From assembly GCF_023218175.1 (NCBI RefSeq), contig NZ_JALPTH010000014.1:62001-126000 (forward strand): a stretch of 64,000 nucleotides of DNA, given 5' to 3'. The DNA is from Streptomyces lichenis. Lineage in GTDB: Bacteria; Actinomycetota; Actinomycetes; Streptomycetales; Streptomycetaceae. The position numbers and the translations under genes were made by a program. Below the pieces are notes generated by a model that saw nothing but the letters and a program-made list of their open reading frames with translations, ran no database searches and was not told the DNA's origin. Within the stretch, counting starts at the first letter, position 1. Each line of letters opens with the position of its first letter. This document shows positions 9,021 to 18,200 of this stretch, in pieces.

Positions 9021-11339
9021 GTGACCACGAAGTCCGCAGCCGCGGCAGCACGGGCCACCGTGTACGGCTACCCCCGGCAGGGGGAGAACCGTGAACTCAA
9101 GAAGGCGATCGAGGGGTACTGGAAGGGCCGGGTCACCGCCGACGCCCTCCGGGCCACCGCCGCCGAACTGCGCGCCGGGAACTGGCGGCAGCTCGCCGAG
9201 GCCGGGGTGCACGAGGTGCCCACCGGCGACTTCTCGTACTACGACCAGGTGCTCGACACCACGGTGATGGTCGGTGCCGTGCCCGCCCGCCACCGGGAGG
9301 CCGTCGCCGCCGACGCCCTGGACGGCTACTTCGCCATGGCCCGCGGCACCCAGGAGGTCGCGCCCCTGGAGATGACCAAGTGGTTCGACACCAACTACCA
9401 CTATCTGGTGCCCGAGTTGGGCCCGGACACGGTCTTCACCGCCGACTCCGCCAAGCAGGTGGCGGAGCTGACGGAGGCGCTGGCACTGGGGCTGACCGCC
9501 CGTCCGGTGCTGGTCGGCCCGATCACCTATCTGCTGCTGGCCAAGCCCGCGCCCGGGGTGGCCGCCGACTTCGACCCGCTCACCCTGCTGGACCGGCTGC
9601 TGCCGGTGTACGCGGAGGTGCTGGGCGATCTGCGGGCCGCGGGCGCCGAGTGGGTACAGCTGGACGAGCCCGCCCTGGTGCAGGACCGCAGCCCGGCCGA
9701 GCTGAACGCGGCCGAGCGCGCCTACCGCGACCTCGGCGCCCTCACCGACCGGCCGCGGCTGCTGGTCGCCTCCTACTTCGACCGGCTCGGCAAGGCGCTG
9801 CCGGTGCTCGCCAAGGCGCCGGTGGAGGGCCTGGCCCTGGACTTCACCGAGGCCGCCGCCGCCAACCTGGAGGCCCTGGCCGCGGTCGGCGGACTGCCCG
9901 GCAAGCGGCTGGTCGCCGGTGTGGTCAACGGCCGCAACATCTGGGTCAACGACCTGGAGAAGTCCCTCGCCACCCTGGGGACCCTGCTGGGTCTGGCCGA
10001 GCGGGTGGACGTCTCCGCCTCCTGCTCGCTGCTCCATGTGCCGATCGACGCGGCCGCCGAGCGGGACATCGACCCGCACATCCTGCGCTGGCTCGCCTTC
10101 GCCCGGCAGAAGACCGCCGAGATCGCCACTCTCGCCAGGGGCCTGGCCCAGGGCACCGACACCATCGCGGGCGAACTGGCCGCCAACCGCGCCGCCCTCG
10201 CCTCCCGAGCCGGCTCCCCGATCACCCGGGACCCGGCGGTACGGGACCGGGCGGCCGCGGTCACCGACGCCGACGCGCGCCGCTCCCAGCCGTACGCCGA
10301 GCGGAGCGCCGCCCAGCGCGCCCACCTCGGCCTGCCGCAGCTGCCGACCACCACCATCGGCTCGTTCCCGCAGACCGGCGAGCTGCGCACGGCCCGTGCC
10401 GACCTGCGGGCCGGGCGGATCGACGCGGCCGGCTACGAGGAGCGGATCAAGGCCGAGATCCAGGAGGTGCTGTCCTTCCAGGAGAAGGCCGGGCTGGACG
10501 TGCTGGTGCACGGCGAGCCCGAGCGCAACGACATGGTGCAGTACTTCGCCGAGCAGCTGACCGGCTATCTGGCGACCCAGCACGGCTGGGTGCAGTCGTA
10601 CGGCACCCGCTATGTCCGGCCGCCGATCCTGGCCGGTGACATCTCCCGCCCCGAACCGATGACGGTGCGCTGGACCTCGTACGCCCAGTCGCTCACCGCC
10701 CGCCCGGTCAAGGGCATGCTGACCGGCCCGGTCACCATGCTGGCCTGGTCCTTCGTCCGCGACGACCAGCCGCTCGGGGACACCGCCCGGCAGGTGGCCC
10801 TCGCGCTGCGCGACGAGGTCGCCGACCTGGAGGCCGCCGGCACCTCGGTGATCCAGGTGGACGAGCCGGCGCTGCGGGAGACCCTGCCGCTGCGGGCCGC
10901 CGACCACGCGGCCTACCTGGCCTGGGCGACCGAGGCGTTCCGGCTGACCACCGCCGGGGTGCGGCCGGACACCCAGGTCCACACCCATATGTGCTACGCC
11001 GAGTTCGGCGACATCGTGCGGGCCATCGACGACCTGGACGCCGATGTGATCAGCCTGGAGGCCGCCCGCTCGCATATGCAGGTGGCCCGGGAGCTGGCCG
11101 CGCACGGCTATCCGCGCGAGGCCGGGCCCGGGGTGTACGACATCCACTCCCCGCGGGTGCCGAGCGCCGAGGAGGCGGCGGCCCTGCTGCGTACGGGACT
11201 GGAGGCGATCCCGGCCGAGCGCCTGTGGGTCAACCCCGACTGCGGGCTGAAGACCCGCGGCTGGCCGGAGACGCGCGCCTCCCTGGAGAACCTGGTGGCG
11301 GCGGCCCGGACGGTCCGCGGGGAGCTGGCCGGCTCCTGA
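9021..11339 (+). CDS. metE: Cobalamin-independent methionine synthase MetE
   Basis: The 772-aa enzyme transfers the methyl group of 5-methyltetrahydropteroyl-triglutamate to homocysteine in the cytoplasm. Both family halves are present: an N-terminal domain (from about residue 12) and a C-terminal catalytic domain (about 430-760). Zinc-ligand motifs HTHMCYAEF and NPDCGLKTR are intact. The GTG at 9021 follows GAAGGAGA; the open frame runs further upstream but enters the riboswitch leader. Length is as expected (E. coli 753 aa). Control by the upstream B12 riboswitch is expected to reduce expression when B12 is available. It adjoins the actinomycin genes, which have a high SAM demand (one C-methyl and two N-methyl groups per half-molecule), but a functional link is inference. 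Confidence 0.96.
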   Translation: MTTKSAAAAARATVYGYPRQGENRELKKAIEGYWKGRVTADALRATAAELRAGNWRQLAEAGVHEVPTGDFSYYDQVLDTTVMVGAVPARHREAVAADALDGYFAMARGTQEVAPLEMTKWFDTNYHYLVPELGPDTVFTADSAKQVAELTEALALGLTARPVLVGPITYLLLAKPAPGVAADFDPLTLLDRLLPVYAEVLGDLRAAGAEWVQLDEPALVQDRSPAELNAAERAYRDLGALTDRPRLLVASYFDRLGKALPVLAKAPVEGLALDFTEAAAANLEALAAVGGLPGKRLVAGVVNGRNIWVNDLEKSLATLGTLLGLAERVDVSASCSLLHVPIDAAAERDIDPHILRWLAFARQKTAEIATLARGLAQGTDTIAGELAANRAALASRAGSPITRDPAVRDRAAAVTDADARRSQPYAERSAAQRAHLGLPQLPTTTIGSFPQTGELRTARADLRAGRIDAAGYEERIKAEIQEVLSFQEKAGLDVLVHGEPERNDMVQYFAEQLTGYLATQHGWVQSYGTRYVRPPILAGDISRPEPMTVRWTSYAQSLTARPVKGMLTGPVTMLAWSFVRDDQPLGDTARQVALALRDEVADLEAAGTSVIQVDEPALRETLPLRAADHAAYLAWATEAFRLTTAGVRPDTQVHTHMCYAEFGDIVRAIDDLDADVISLEAARSHMQVARELAAHGYPREAGPGVYDIHSPRVPSAEEAAALLRTGLEAIPAERLWVNPDCGLKTRGWPETRASLENLVAAARTVRGELAGS

Positions 11340-11359
11340 CCCCGCGGTACCGGCAACGG

Positions 11360-11392
11360 GGCCGGGAGAGCCGTAGCGCGGTTCTCCCGGCC
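11360..11392. terminator. Bidirectional terminator hairpin between metE and the actinomycin minus-strand operon
   Basis: The arms GGCCGGGAGAGCC (11360-11372) and GGTTCTCCCGGCC (11380-11392) pair over 13 bp with one mismatch and a 7-nt loop. They sit in the 70-bp gap between two convergent genes. Confidence 0.75.
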
Positions 11393-11409
11393 TGCGCCAC
11401 CCGGTCCGT

Positions 11410-12063
11410 TCAGAGCGGGTCGGTCGCCTTGGCGGTGGCGAGGCCGTACGCCCGCTCGCACTCCTCGTACCGCTCGATCAGCAGCGGGTCCATCAGCGCG
11501 GTGCCGGGCCCGTAGAACTTGCCGAACTTCTCCCGGTACTTGGCGAACCAGTGCGGATGCTCGGCCAGGAAGAAGACGTCGTGCAGGGCGATGGAGCGGA
11601 TCGCGAGCACCGGGACCGGGGCGCGGCTGACGGCGAAGGCGGGGTTGCGGGCCGCCGTCACCTCGCAGTCCGGGTGGAACTGGCCGATCATCAGGCCCTG
11701 CGCCACATACTCGTCCTTCACCCGCTCCTGGGCCCGGTCGAGCAGGGGGGTGTCCTCGGGGCTCAGGTCGGGCAGCACCACCACCATGGCCTGGAGCATG
11801 GGGTTGCGGCCCTGCCAGGTGGTGAGCATGTACTCGCGCAGGCTGCTGCGGGCGATCTCCTCGACCAGCTCGGGGGTCGGCGCATGGCCCACCAGCCGGA
11901 TGCGGACCTCCATGGTCCGGTTCTTCCGGGAGGGGGCGACGAACGGGCAGATCGGGCCGGTGCGGCCGATCTCCGGATGGCTCTGCGCGATATAGCCGGT
12001 CAGCCAGGAGTCGACCGCCGCCAGGGTGGACGCGTAGTCGACGCCGACCGCGGTGGGGCTCAC
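11410..12063 (-). CDS. DUF6875-like protein of the actinomycin cluster (copy 1)
   Basis: The 217-aa soluble protein is of unknown function. It is a clear paralogue of the product at 35842-36480. Both begin with a short helix and YI...HP..GR.GP.CPFVAP, share a central RIRLVG/RVRLVG strand and a VVVLPDLS/LLVLPDLS strand. Both also carry GLMIGQFH and a VPVLAIRSIALHDVFFL-type segment. There is no signal peptide or membrane segment. Conserved Cys and His (CPFVAP, IGQFH) could bind a metal or ligand, but no enzyme motif is recognised. It is last in the minus-strand operon and overlaps the preceding gene by 4 bp (ATGA), so it is translationally coupled to acm genes. Confidence 0.75.
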   Translation of the reverse strand: MSPTAVGVDYASTLAAVDSWLTGYIAQSHPEIGRTGPICPFVAPSRKNRTMEVRIRLVGHAPTPELVEEIARSSLREYMLTTWQGRNPMLQAMVVVLPDLSPEDTPLLDRAQERVKDEYVAQGLMIGQFHPDCEVTAARNPAFAVSRAPVPVLAIRSIALHDVFFLAEHPHWFAKYREKFGKFYGPGTALMDPLLIERYEECERAYGLATAKATDPL

Positions 12064-12623
12064 GGCGCACCCGTCAGATCGGCGACCCGGCCGACCGCGA
12101 CGGCGGCGAGCCGGTGCACCTCGGCCGGGTCGGGGATGCGGGCGTTGACGAAGGTCAGCACGGAGTCCTTGGCCACCACCACCCAGGCGGTCTCGATCCG
12201 GAAGTGGTCGACGGTGGAGACCCAGCGCACCGCGAATCCCCCGTCGCCCAGGTCGACCGGCTCCAACGCGGTCCGGGTGATGTCCAGTTGGACGCCGTCG
12301 TTGAGTTCCATCCGGTAGTGCCCGCAGCGGCCGGCCGCGTCATGGAACCGCTCGTACACCTCCCGGCAGGCCCCCTGGCCGAACTGCGCGACATGGTGGA
12401 ACACCACCGAGCCGACGATGTTGGTGAACAGCGCGGAGGCGTGGTGGGTGGTGTCGGGGTGCGAGCCGTGGGTGAGCATGTTGGTGAGGTCCACCAGGGT
12501 GCGCCCCGACTCGTCGCCGGAGACGAACACCGGGTCGTAGGCGGCGCTCGGCTCCTCGCCGAAGAACGACTCGTCGAGGTCCTCCTCGTCCAGCAGCAGC
12601 TGCCGGAACGCGGCGTCGTCCAT
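12060..12623 (-). CDS. Conserved-looking hypothetical protein in the actinomycin operon
   Basis: The 187-aa acidic, soluble protein is not recognised. The N-terminus is Asp/Glu-rich (LLLDEEDLDESFFGEE). A middle region of His and Thr follows (MLTHGSHPDTTHHASALF), then a beta-rich C-terminal half with AVRWVSTVDHFRIETAWVVV. The C-terminal pattern resembles PknH-like or sensor-type extracellular domains, but there is no signal peptide or lipobox. It sits between the MbtH gene and the DUF6875-like gene with ATGA overlap to the latter. It is therefore probably co-translated with the 4-MHA loading genes; a role in chromophore handling, self-protection or regulation is only inference. Confidence 0.6.
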   Translation of the reverse strand: MDDAAFRQLLLDEEDLDESFFGEEPSAAYDPVFVSGDESGRTLVDLTNMLTHGSHPDTTHHASALFTNIVGSVVFHHVAQFGQGACREVYERFHDAAGRCGHYRMELNDGVQLDITRTALEPVDLGDGGFAVRWVSTVDHFRIETAWVVVAKDSVLTFVNARIPDPAEVHRLAAVAVGRVADLTGAP

Positions 12624-12632
12624 CGCGGTCTC

Positions 12633-12836
12633 CTATCGGCGTACGAGGCTGAGCGGGCGGATGTCGGTCCAGTTCTCCTCGACGTAGGCGACGCAGGAGG
12701 CCCGGTCGGTCTCGGCGAGCGCCACCGTCCAGCCGGCCGGCACCTCGGCGAAGGCGGGCCACAGCGAGTGCTGGCCCTCGTCGTTGACGAGCACCAGGAA
12801 GGTGCCCTCGGGGTTGTCGAAGGGGTTGCCGCTCAT
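12633..12836 (-). CDS. acmR: MbtH-like protein (NRPS adenylation chaperone)
   Basis: The 67-aa protein carries the MbtH signature: NPFDNPEG at the N-terminus, NDEGQHSLWPAFAEVPAGW, and the C-terminal WTDIRPLS. MbtH proteins bind the A domains of NRPSs and are needed for their solubility or activity; the likely clients are AcmB and AcmC. Its ATG overlaps the stop of the carrier protein gene by 4 bp. The symbol follows my recollection of the S. chrysomallus cluster, where the MbtH homologue is called AcmR. The family call is firm and the letter is less so. Confidence 0.95.
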   Translation of the reverse strand: MSGNPFDNPEGTFLVLVNDEGQHSLWPAFAEVPAGWTVALAETDRASCVAYVEENWTDIRPLSLVRR

Positions 12837-13096
12837 GGTGTCTCCCTGTGCGGGGCGGAAGGGACGGGGCTCAGCACGCTGGTCAGATAGCGGTGCACGC
12901 CGCTGATCGAGGTGAACAGCGCCATGTCCTCGAACTGCGGGTCGATGACCACTCCGTGCCGCTCCTCCAGGCCGTGCTGGAGGACGAGCAGGGTGAAGGA
13001 GTCGACGACCAGCTCGGCGTCGTCCGGGAACTCCTCCGGAGGTCCCAGCCCCGCCTCCTCGGTGAGGATCGCCCGGATGTCGTCCTTGGTGACCAC
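12833..13096 (-). CDS. acmD: Aryl carrier protein for 4-methyl-3-hydroxyanthranilic acid
   Basis: The 87-aa acyl/aryl carrier protein has helix I (DDIRAILTEEAGL) and the phosphopantetheine attachment Ser33 in the motif VVDSFTL, which replaces the more usual GxDSL. It starts at GTG 13096 behind a GGGGGA. In actinomycin synthesis AcmD holds the 4-MHA thioester made by AcmA and presents it to the first C domain of AcmB. Its position between acmA (40 bp upstream) and the MbtH gene (4-bp overlap) matches the known operon logic. An alternative role as a generic carrier protein is unlikely in this context. Confidence 0.92.
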   Translation of the reverse strand: MVTKDDIRAILTEEAGLGPPEEFPDDAELVVDSFTLLVLQHGLEERHGVVIDPQFEDMALFTSISGVHRYLTSVLSPVPSAPHRETP

Positions 13097-13136
13097 GAGT
13101 CCCCCTGTCGGTTCGGTTCTTCGTCGGATGTACGGG

Positions 13137-14528
13137 TCAGCGGTGCCGCTCGGACGGCGCGGCCGCCCCGCCGAGCATCCCGGGGTCGCGCAGCAGCTTG
13201 CCCATGGAGTTCCTCGGCAGCCGGTCGGTGACGTGGAAGCGCCGGGGGATCTTGACCGGGCTGAGCCGGCTGCGGCACCAGGCGGTGAGCTGGTCCGCGG
13301 TGAGCCCGGCGCCGCCGTCGCCCACCAGCGCCTCCACCGCCCCGGTGTGCACCACCACCGCCTCGGTGACCGAGGGGTGGGCCAGCAGGGCGGCCTCCAC
13401 CTCGGCGAGGTCGATCTTCAGCCCGCCGACCACGGCCAGCGAGTCGGCCCGGCCGAGCAGGCTCAGTGCCCCGGTGGCCGGGTCCTGGGCGACCCGGTCG
13501 TAGGTGCGCAGCCAGCCGTCGGTGAACCGGTCGGCGTGCTCCCCGTACAGGTACGGCGAGCGGTCCAGCCGGAGGTACAGCTCCTCGCCGACCACCTTGA
13601 CCTCGGCTCCCGGCACCGGCGGCCCGACGCACGGCGGCGGTGGGGCACCGACGAGGTCGCCAGCGATCAAGCCGAACTCGGTGAGCCCGTACACCGGGCT
13701 GACCGGCAGTCCGAACCCGGCGCGGAACCGCTCGCCGGTGTCCTGCGGCACCCGTTCGCCGCCGGACACCGCCAGCCGCAGTGCGGGGAGTTCGGGCCGG
13801 TCGCCGATCCGGGACAGCAGGGCGTAGTGGACGGGGGTGCCGAACACGGCGGCCACCTCGGTGCGGGCCATCAGCCGCACCACCTCGGCCGGGCGGAGGG
13901 TCGGCGGGACGACCAGCGGCGCCCCTGCGGCGAGCGCGTGCAGCACCCCGGTGACCAGGCCCATGTTGTGCATGACCGAGTTGAGCAGCAGCACCGGTTC
14001 GCCCTGGCCGGGCATGCCAGGGAGGGCGGCGTGCCGTTCGAGTTCGGCCAGTACGGAGTCGGGCGGCCGGCCGATCACCTTGGGGCGCCCGGTCGAGCCG
14101 GAGCTGAACTGCACCAGCCGGACCCCGTCGGCGGCGGGCCGGCCGTCCGGCAGCGCCTCGACCGAGAAGCCGGACTCCTGGCGGAAACCGGTCACCGGCC
14201 CGTCCGTGCCGGCCGCCGCGACCTGGTACTGCGGGCGCACCAGCCGCACCAGGGGCTCGTACTCGGCCGGTTGCAGCCGGAAGTCGACCAGCACCACCTG
14301 CGCCCCACGGCTCCACAGGGCCAGCAGCACCTGGAGGTAGGTGAAGCTCGGCTTCATCCGCAGCACGACGGAGGTGCCCTCCGCTATCCCCCGCCGCCGG
14401 AACCGCTCGGCGATACCGGCGACCGCTTCGCGTAACGCGCCCCGGGTGACGGGCGCGCTGGAGAAGGCCCATGGCTCGTCATCGGCGCCATGGTCCAGAA
14501 GATGGCTTCCCCACCAGGTGTTCGCCAT
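13137..14528 (-). CDS. acmA: 4-MHA:AMP ligase (actinomycin synthetase I)
   Basis: The 463-aa stand-alone adenylating enzyme of the ANL superfamily has core motifs FSSGSTGRPK (A3), YGLTEFG (A5), TYDRVAQD (A7), LAVVGGLKIDLAEVE (A8) and NSMGKLLRDP (A10, catalytic Lys near residue 442). It lacks a fused carrier domain, as known for AcmA, which activates 4-methyl-3-hydroxyanthranilic acid and loads AcmD. It starts at ATG 14528 after GAAGGAAG and is first in the minus-strand operon, diverging from acmB. Leu32 is encoded by TTA (complement of 14433-14435), a bldA-dependent codon. Other aryl-AMP ligases such as quinaldate or salicylate types look alike. The surrounding kynurenine genes point to 4-MHA. 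Confidence 0.92.
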   Translation of the reverse strand: MANTWWGSHLLDHGADDEPWAFSSAPVTRGALREAVAGIAERFRRRGIAEGTSVVLRMKPSFTYLQVLLALWSRGAQVVLVDFRLQPAEYEPLVRLVRPQYQVAAAGTDGPVTGFRQESGFSVEALPDGRPAADGVRLVQFSSGSTGRPKVIGRPPDSVLAELERHAALPGMPGQGEPVLLLNSVMHNMGLVTGVLHALAAGAPLVVPPTLRPAEVVRLMARTEVAAVFGTPVHYALLSRIGDRPELPALRLAVSGGERVPQDTGERFRAGFGLPVSPVYGLTEFGLIAGDLVGAPPPPCVGPPVPGAEVKVVGEELYLRLDRSPYLYGEHADRFTDGWLRTYDRVAQDPATGALSLLGRADSLAVVGGLKIDLAEVEAALLAHPSVTEAVVVHTGAVEALVGDGGAGLTADQLTAWCRSRLSPVKIPRRFHVTDRLPRNSMGKLLRDPGMLGGAAAPSERHR

Positions 14529-14589
14529 ACGCGCTTCCTTCGGGAACAGGTTCGCGGATGAAACCGATCACAATGAACGGACCAAAAGA

Positions 14590-14613
14590 ACGAGCCGAAT
14601 AGGACGAGCCGAA
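14590..14613. promoter_or_regulatory. ACGAGCCGAA direct repeat (14-bp period) upstream of acmA
   Basis: ACGAGCCGAA occurs exactly at 14590-14599 and 14604-14613. Read toward acmA it is TTCGGCTCGT twice, with a weaker third copy 14 bp further on. It lies 60-85 bp upstream of the acmA start, in the 693-bp divergent region, and is a candidate regulator site. Confidence 0.5.
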
Positions 14614-14928
14614 CAGATCTCATGGGACGGGCCGTGCGAGCGATAAGCCGTGGGAGTTCGGCCGGGCATTCGGCGACTGCGAAGCTAACACTGGCGCGAA
14701 ACGGCGGGCAAGCGCACCGGAGATCACTGGGATGGTGCCGGGGGTGCGGGCGGGGAGCACGACCGGGTGGTCGGCGGCGGGCGCGGGCCGACCCGGACAG
14801 GGCAGGTCTTCGAGGTATTCCCGCAGCTCGGCGGCGCTTTGCTGACGGCCCCTCACGGTGTGCCGTGTCCCGCCGGCGGGACACCGGGGCAACCGGCGAA
14901 TCCGGGAGAAGCGCCCGGGAAGTGCGCG

Positions 14929-14964
14929 GGGCATAGCCGGCCGGGCATAGACCGGTGGGCATGG
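14929..14964 (+). promoter_or_regulatory. Three GGGCATAG-type repeats at 14-bp period upstream of the acmB promoter
   Basis: GGGCATAG (14929-14936), GGGCATAG (14943-14950) and GGGCATGG (14957-14964) are spaced exactly 14 bp, with CCGG/CCGGT linkers. They end 13 bp before a TTGACC -35 hexamer, the position expected of an activator site. The other 14-bp-period repeat in the same region (14590-14613) has an unrelated sequence. Confidence 0.55.
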
Positions 14965-14977
14965 ACGTTTGATCTCC

Positions 14978-15007
14978 TTGACCCTCCGAGAAGGGCCGGG
15001 ATACGTT
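14978..15007 (+). promoter_or_regulatory. Predicted acmB promoter
   Basis: TTGACC (14978-14983) and TACGTT (15002-15007) are separated by 18 bp, fitting a vegetative actinomycete sigma-factor promoter (TTGACn...TAnnnT). The implied leader of about 205 nt to the acmB GTG contains an inverted repeat GTATTC (15031-15036)/GAATAC (15045-15050). The start site is predicted, not measured. Confidence 0.5.
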
Positions 15008-15221
15008 GCCGAAGGCTTTGACGCGGTCCGGTATTCCGAAATCCGAATACGGTCGGCGACCTCTTGTCCGGCTGCCCGAAGGTCGCCCCACCCTCGCCAC
15101 CCCGGAGAAGTCCCTCTTCCTTCTCCGCTCTTTTCCGGGCGTTTCCCGGACGGTGGCGATCCGTTCATTCTTGCCTCTCTCCGGGCCTCTGTGCGCGGAG
15201 AACTCCCCGGAGGTGGAAGAC

Positions 15222-18200
15222 GTGTCCGTCAGTGTCGGCACCGAGCTGCCCGTCACCGCCGCGCAACGCGAGATCTGGATGGCCGAGCAGCGCCTGCCGG
15301 CGCGGAACCGGGTATTCCGGGTGGGCGAGTACCTGGAGATCCACGGGCGGCTGGACCCGGTGCTCTGCGAGCGGGCGCTGCGGCTGGTGGTGGCCGAGGC
15401 CCAGGCCCTGCATGTGCGGTTCGCCGAACGCGGAGGCGAGGTGCGGCAGACCCTCCGGGAGCCCGGCGACTGGCCGCTGCCGGTGGTGGACCTCTCCGGG
15501 CACCCCGACCCCGGCCGGGCGGCCCGGGAGTGGCTGGACGAAGCGGTGGCCCGGCCGATGGACCCGGCCGGGGACCGGCTCTTCGCCTACGCGCTGCTCC
15601 GGTTGGGCGCCGACCGCTGGTACTGGTACCAGGGCTACCACCACGCGGCGATGGACGCCTTCGGGTCGCTGCTGGTCAACCGCCGGGTCGCCGAGGTGTA
15701 CGGCGCCCTGGTGGCCGGCCGGCCGGTGGGCCCGAGCCCGTTCGGGCCGCTCTCCGCCCTGGTGGAGGCCGACCGGGCCTATCGTGCGTCCGCCCGGCTG
15801 GACGCGGACCGGGCGTACTGGCTGGCGCGGCTCGCCGACCGGCCCGAGCCCGTCGGGATCGTCGGCCGCCCCACCACCGTTCCGGACCACTACCTCCGAC
15901 GGAGCGGCCGGCTGAGCGCCGAGGAGCTGGCGGGGCTGCGCGCGCTGGCCGCCCGCTGCCGGGCCCCCTGGTCGCATCTGGTCATCGCGGCCACCGCGCT
16001 CCGGCTGCACCGGACCACCGGCAACCCGACGGTGGTGCTGGGCCTGCCGGTGACGGCCCGGCTGGACCAGGTCCAGCGCCGGACACCCGGGACGGCGTCC
16101 AATGTGCTGCCGCTGCGGCTCACCCTCCGGCCGGAGTCGACGCTCGGCGAGCTGACCGCCCAGGTGGGCCGGGCGGTGCTCGAACTGGGCCGCCACCAGC
16201 GCTACCGGGCCGAGGACCTCCAGCGGGAGCTGGGGCTGCCCGGAGGGATCGGCGGCGGATACGCCCCGGTGGTCAATGTGATGTCCTTCGACCACGCCCT
16301 CTCCTTCGGCGGTCTGCCCACCACCGCGCACCCCCTCTCCTCGGGCCTGGTCGGCGATCTGGCGCTCGCGGTGTGGGACCGGCGGGACGGCGCCGGACCG
16401 GTGGTCGACCTCAACGCCCATCCCGAGCTCTGCTCCCAGCGTGAACTGGGCTTCCACCACCAGGGGTTGCTGACCGCGCTGCGGGCCGTGGCGCGGAGCG
16501 CGCCCAGCGAGCCGATCGGCCGGATCGACCTGGTCACCGGCGCCCAGCGGGCCGCACTGCTCGCCGTACCGGAGGTTGCGGAGCCGGGCGCGGAGGCGAC
16601 CCTGCCGGAGCTGTTCGAGGCCCGGGTCAGGGCGACCCCGGACGCGGTGGCCGTGGTCGGCGGCGGGACCTCACGCACGTCCCCGGAGCCGACGTACCAG
16701 GAGCTGACGTACCGGGAGCTGAACGCCCGCGCCGATCGGCTCGCCCGGCGGCTGGCCGCGCACGGCGCGGGTCCCGAGCGGATCGTGGCGCTCGCCCTGC
16801 CGCGCTCGGTGGAGCTGGTGGTGGCCGTGCTGGCGGTCCTCAAGGCGGGCGCCGCCTATCTGCCGCTCGACCCGGCCTATCCGGCCGCCCGACTGGCCCA
16901 TATGGTCACCGACGCCCGGCCGGCCCTGCTGGTCACCACCGGCGAGGCCGCCACCCGGCTGCCGCCCACCCCCGACCTGCCCGTCCTGCTGCTGGACGCC
17001 CCCGACACGGACACGGACACGGACAACGCTCCCGTGGCCACCGCACTCAGCCCGGACCACCCGGCCTATGTCATCTACACCTCCGGCTCCACCGGGCTGC
17101 CGAAGGGCGTGATCACCACCCACCGCAATGTGGTGCGGCTCTTCGAGGCGACCCGCAAGCAGTTCGGCTTCGGCGCGGACGACGTGTGGACGCTGTTCCA
17201 CTCCTACGCCTTCGACTTCTCGGTGTGGGAGCTGTGGGGGGCCCTGCTGCACGGCGGGCGGCTGGTGGTGGTCGACCACGAGACCAGCCGGACACCCGGC
17301 GCTTTCCTCAAGCTGCTGGCCGACCAGCGGGTCACCGTCCTCAACCAGACGCCCTCCGCCTTCCACCAGCTGGCCCAGGCCGAGGCCGAGGCGCCCGACC
17401 CGGCGCGGCGGCTCGCGCTGCGCACCGTGGTCTTCGGCGGCGAGGCGCTGCGGCCCGCCCTGCTGGCCGACTGGTACCACCGCCACCCCGACGATGCCCC
17501 GGCGCTGGTGAACATGTACGGCATCACCGAGACCACGGTGCATGTCACCCACCACCCGCTCACCCGGGAGCGGGCGGAGTCCGGGACGGCGAGCGTGATC
17601 GGCACCGGGCTGCCGGACCTGCGCACCCATGTGCTGGACTCCGCCCTGCGGTTGCTTCCGCCGGGCGCGGTGGGCGAGTTGTATGTCGCCGGGCCCGGGC
17701 TGGCGCGCGGCTATCTGGGACGCCCGGCGCTGACCTCCGAGCGGTTCGTGGCCGACCCCTATGCGGCGGAGCCGGGGGCCCGGATGTACCGCACCGGGGA
17801 TCTGGTGCGGTGGAACGAGGACGGTGAGCTGGAGTATCTGGGCCGCGCCGACCAGCAGGTCAAGGTGCGCGGTTTCCGGATCGAGCCGGGCGAGGTCGAG
17901 GCCGCGCTGACCGCCCATCCGGAGGTGGCCGAGGCGGCGGTGGTGGTGGTCCGGGGCGAGGGGCCCGGTGACATACGGCTGGTGGGCTACGCGGTGCCCA
18001 GGGGCGGCGAGTTACCGGCGGGAGAGCTGCGGGCGTTCCTCCGGGAGCGGCTGCCCGAGCATATGGTGCCGGCCGCCGTGGTGCTGCTGGAGCGGCTGCC
18101 GCTGACCGCCAACGGCAAGGTGGATCGTGCGGCGCTTCCGGAGCCCGACTTCGCGGCCGCAGCGGGCGGCGGTCGGGCGGCGCACGGTGAGCGGGAGCGG

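Noticed and set aside
15006..15221. Upstream extension of acmB from an ATG at 15006
   Set aside because: The ATG lies inside the predicted promoter/leader and lacks a ribosome-binding site. GTG 15222 has GGAGGTGG at good spacing and begins at the expected C-domain N-terminus.
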